DNA of 7,489 nt from an uncultured bacterium (lineage in GTDB: Bacteria > Actinomycetota > Coriobacteriia > Coriobacteriales > Coriobacteriaceae): positions 1 through 7,489 of the forward strand of contig CAJMNP010000038.1 of assembly GCA_905214895.1 (NCBI GenBank), in the 5' to 3' direction. The translations under genes were made by a program, and so were the position numbers. Below, in pieces: positions 6,245-7,489 of the stretch (its first letter is position 1; every line of letters begins with the position of its first letter). Below the pieces are notes generated by a model. The model worked only from the letters and a program-made list of their open reading frames with translations, made no database searches and was not told the origin of the DNA.

Positions 6245-6367
6245 GGAGTGTCCCCAACTGCCGGCAGAAAAGGAACGTCCCCAACTGCCACCTTCGGCAG
6301 CGATGGCAACGCCGTTGTTCGAAGAGTGTCCCCAACGACTAGTCGTTTAAGAACGTCCCCAATGACT
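6245..6367 (+). repeat. Two paired GTCCCCAA repeat units (REP-like)
   Basis: GTCCCCAA occurs at 6250-6257, 6277-6284, 6328-6335 and 6355-6362. The two copies within each unit are 27 bp apart in both units. In each unit the first copy is preceded by GAGT or AGT and the second by GAAC, and each encloses a palindrome: CTGCCGGCAG (6258-6267) in unit 1 and AACGACTAGTCGTT (6334-6347) in unit 2. Within a unit both copies are followed by nearly the same bases (CTGCC twice; CGACT and TGACT). I associate such units with intergenic REP-like repeats of Collinsella and with RAYT-type transposases, but no transposase is present here. Confidence 0.65.
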
Positions 6368-6394
6368 ACGTCGCGGGTAGAGGACGGACAGCGA

Positions 6395-6493
6395 AAACGC
6401 CCCTAAGCGAGCAAGGTGACGTGAAATGAAAGGGCGCTGACCTTCTGGTCGCGCCCTTGAAATTGAACGTCAGATTGCCGCTTAGGGGCGTTT
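6395..6493. repeat. Nested ~100-bp inverted repeat, possible MITE-like or structured element
   Basis: The outer arms AAACGCCCCTAAGCG (6395-6409) and its exact complement (6479-6493) are 15 bp. Inside, GACGT (6418-6422) pairs with ACGTC (6467-6471). At the core AAGGGCGC (6430-6437) plus GACC (6439-6442) pair with GGTC (6447-6450) plus GCGCCCTT (6451-6458) around a TTCT loop, with one bulged T. Three co-axial pairing segments suggest a folded RNA or DNA element. It lies between two convergent genes and may also terminate transcription. No open frame of note is inside. Confidence 0.65.
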
Positions 6494-6506
6494 GCAGCGT
6501 CGAGCA

Positions 6507-6534
6507 GTTACGCGGTTTGGCAAAACCGCGTAAC
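6507..6534 (-). terminator. 12-bp hairpin just after the lipoprotein gene
   Basis: GTTACGCGGTTT (6507-6518) is exactly complementary to AAACCGCGTAAC (6523-6534) with a 4-nt loop. On the - strand it begins 7 bases after the lipoprotein stop codon. No T-run follows (TGCTCGAC), so termination may be weak or the hairpin may stabilise the 3' end. Confidence 0.55.
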
Positions 6535-6541
6535 CCCCTCC

Positions 6542-7099
6542 CTAGCTCATCATGGCATTCATCATCTCGTTGGTTGCGGAATCGTCGGCAGACCACTCGC
6601 CGTCGTCATTGCAGGAATACTTGAAGGTGACCTTGGTGTCCTTGGTCTTAGCAGCCTTGGTCACATCGACCATAACCTGACCGGCCATCTTGTACAGCTC
6701 GTCATCGGAAGGCATCGAATCGAGCGCGGCGACCTTCTCCTGGTACTGGGTGGCAAAATCCTCAACGATCTGGTTCATGGACTTGCAGGTAATGGTGACC
6801 TCGGCAGTTGCGGTACCCTTGTCCTCGTCGACCGTCACGTCGCCGATCTTGTAGTCAAAGCCCTCGAGATAGCTCTTGGCGTACTCCTTGGGATCGATGC
6901 CCAGCTGCTCGAACTCGTCACCCGAGGCCTCTTCCAGGCCGGCGAGGAAGTCGTCGCCACCGTTCTTGACCTCGTCAAACTGCGTCGTAAGATCATCGGT
7001 GATGAGCTCCTCAACCGAAGGGCCTCCGCAGCCGGAAAGCACAACTACGCACGCGACCAGAACAGCCATCAGGGGCGCAAGCAGCAGCTTCTTCTTCAT
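6542..7099 (-). CDS. Predicted lipoprotein of unknown function
   Basis: The ATG at 7097-7099 is chosen because GGAGG (7110-7106) lies 6 nt upstream and MKKK starts a typical signal; an ATG eight codons earlier lacks both. The product has 185 residues. Residues 1-23 are a type II signal peptide with lipobox LSGC, so C24 would be lipidated and the protein held on the outer face of the membrane. The mature part is acidic: a helical stretch (~28-80), then beta-like strands around KIGDVTV and GTATAEVTIT (84-104), a second helical stretch (~106-150) and a final strand pair around KVTFKYSC (156-163). This helix-strand pattern recalls NTF2-like or DUF5105-type lipoproteins, but I cannot assign a family. 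No membrane transporter genes adjoin it, so a solute-binding role is not supported. It appears monocistronic. Confidence 0.85.
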   Translation of the reverse strand: MKKKLLLAPLMAVLVACVVVLSGCGGPSVEELITDDLTTQFDEVKNGGDDFLAGLEEASGDEFEQLGIDPKEYAKSYLEGFDYKIGDVTVDEDKGTATAEVTITCKSMNQIVEDFATQYQEKVAALDSMPSDDELYKMAGQVMVDVTKAAKTKDTKVTFKYSCNDDGEWSADDSATNEMMNAMMS

Positions 7100-7105
7100 G
7101 ACATT

Positions 7106-7143
7106 CCTCCCAACAAGCGGCACCGCGCTTCCCGACGCGGTGC
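7106..7143 (-). promoter_or_regulatory. Leader hairpin and strong RBS of the lipoprotein gene
   Basis: On the - strand GCACCGCG (7143-7136) pairs with CGCGGTGC (7127-7120) around an 8-nt loop. It ends 9 nt before the Shine-Dalgarno GGAGG (7110-7106). It could protect the 5' end of the mRNA or tune translation; it resembles no riboswitch I know. Confidence 0.45.
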
Positions 7144-7162
7144 ACGTCGTAACAATAAGGCC

Positions 7163-7192
7163 ATTCTAGCCGCTAACGAACACCCCCGGCAA
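7163..7192 (-). promoter_or_regulatory. Sigma-70-type promoter of the lipoprotein gene
   Basis: On the - strand TTGCCG (7192-7187) and TAGAAT (7168-7163) are separated by 18 bp. The -10 differs from consensus at one base; the -35 matches at four of six. The start site would be near 7156, giving a leader of ~57 nt that contains the hairpin at 7120-7143. Confidence 0.55.
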
Positions 7193-7224
7193 AGCAAAGG
7201 CGCAGTCGGCTCGATTTAACGTCC

Positions 7225-7240
7225 GAACGGTTTACCGTTC
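7225..7240. promoter_or_regulatory. Palindrome upstream of the lipoprotein promoter, candidate operator
   Basis: GAACGGT (7225-7231) and ACCGTTC (7234-7240) form an exact 7-bp inverted repeat with a 2-bp centre. It lies ~32 bp upstream of the proposed -35 and before the terminator of the upstream gene, where an activator could bind. There is no T-run, so it is not an intrinsic terminator. Confidence 0.4.
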
Positions 7241-7275
7241 CGCCCAACGCGCAATAAAACGTTCCGCCGCATTGT

Positions 7276-7311
7276 AATAAAAAAGGGCGGCCGGATAACC
7301 CGACCACCCTT
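7276..7311 (-). terminator. Rho-independent terminator of the PTS-like gene
   Basis: On the - strand a 12-bp stem is made by AAGGGTGGTCGG (7311-7300) and CCGGCCGCCCTT (7294-7283), with two G-U pairs and a 5-nt loop, and is followed directly by a T-rich run (TTTTTTATT). It lies ~24 bp after the stop at 7335. This is the clearest terminator in the window and separates the right-edge gene from the lipoprotein gene. Confidence 0.9.
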
Positions 7312-7334
7312 GCGCATCCTTATGTTGCCGCAGT

Positions 7335-7489
7335 TTACTTGCGGACGACCTTGACGATGACATCGCCGGCGGCGACAGCGGAGTCAGCCTCGACGGCGAG
7401 CTCGACGTCGGCGAACTCGGCAGTGTTGGACACAGCCACGACGACGCAGTCCTTGTAGCCGGCAGCGGCGATCTTGGCGCGGTCGATCT
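7335..7489 (-). CDS. C-terminal end of a PTS glucose-family IIA domain protein (partial)
   Basis: Fifty residues and a TAA stop (7337-7335) are visible; the rest lies beyond the right edge. The segment IDRAKIAAAGYKDCVVVAVS, then NTAEFADVEL, then GDVIVKVVRK fits the end of the PTS EIIA glucose-type domain: a D-x-x-x-I-x-x-x-G-Y-style helix, a VVV-S/TNT strand, and the closing GD-VIKV strand. Such domains carry phosphate from HPr to a sugar permease. The phospho-His lies outside the window, so the call rests on the C-terminus. It could be a stand-alone IIA protein or the end of a fused IICBA permease. Confidence 0.65.
   Translation of the reverse strand, partial: IDRAKIAAAGYKDCVVVAVSNTAEFADVELAVEADSAVAAGDVIVKVVRK

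Noticed and set aside
6046..6367. CRISPR array
   Set aside because: The repeats are short and degenerate, alternate in orientation or come in pairs with different centres, and there are no unique spacers of equal length or cas genes in the window.
5955..6406. Several small open frames on both strands in the gap after the phosphatase
   Set aside because: All run through the repeat arrays, have no convincing RBS, and translate to the Pro/Thr/Ser/Arg-rich sequence typical of repeat read-through.

Overview
The window looks like chromosomal DNA from a high-GC Gram-positive gut actinobacterium of the Coriobacteriia, most plausibly Collinsella or a close relative. This is inferred from the overall base composition, the Gram-positive surface and lipoprotein signals, a PTS IIA end, and an intergenic repeat type (GTCCCCAA units) that I associate with Collinsella. 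It is not a database result.

Layout. The left edge carries the last 26 codons of an unrecognised + strand gene (stop at 81-83) and a perfect 18-bp hairpin (173-213) in the convergent gap. Most of the window (265-4785, - strand) is one gene for a 1506-residue, multidomain, probably wall-associated protein. It has a signal peptide, two related GLUG-like beta-solenoid modules around a FIVAR-like helical module, a stretch of Ig-like beta domains, an alpha/alpha-toroid domain resembling the transcobalamin/intrinsic-factor helical domain, a low-complexity linker, and a C-terminal LPXTG-like but degenerate anchor. Its leader, about 300 nt, holds a promoter (5094-5123), a cobalamin riboswitch aptamer (4960-5077) and a possible RBS-sequestering helix (4793-4833). 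A B12-sensing leader on a surface protein with a transcobalamin-like domain suggests a corrinoid capture or scavenging factor. This is the main point of interest.

Divergently transcribed from it is a 221-residue HAD-superfamily phosphatase of the phosphoglycolate phosphatase type (5341-6006, +). The shared upstream region has strong dyad symmetries that may be operators. After the phosphatase comes a 535-bp gap between convergent genes, unusually dense in repeats: six copies of a 15-bp motif in strictly alternating orientation every ~31 bp (6046-6218), two paired GTCCCCAA units (6245-6367), a nested ~100-bp inverted repeat (6395-6493) and a 12-bp hairpin (6507-6534).

The right part carries, on the - strand, a 185-residue lipoprotein (6542-7099) with its own promoter and leader hairpin, a classical intrinsic terminator (7276-7311), and the C-terminal 50 residues of a gene that resembles a PTS glucose-family IIA domain (7335-7489). 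The riboswitch and the surface protein form one regulatory unit. The phosphatase, lipoprotein and PTS-like gene look like independent housekeeping or accessory genes.
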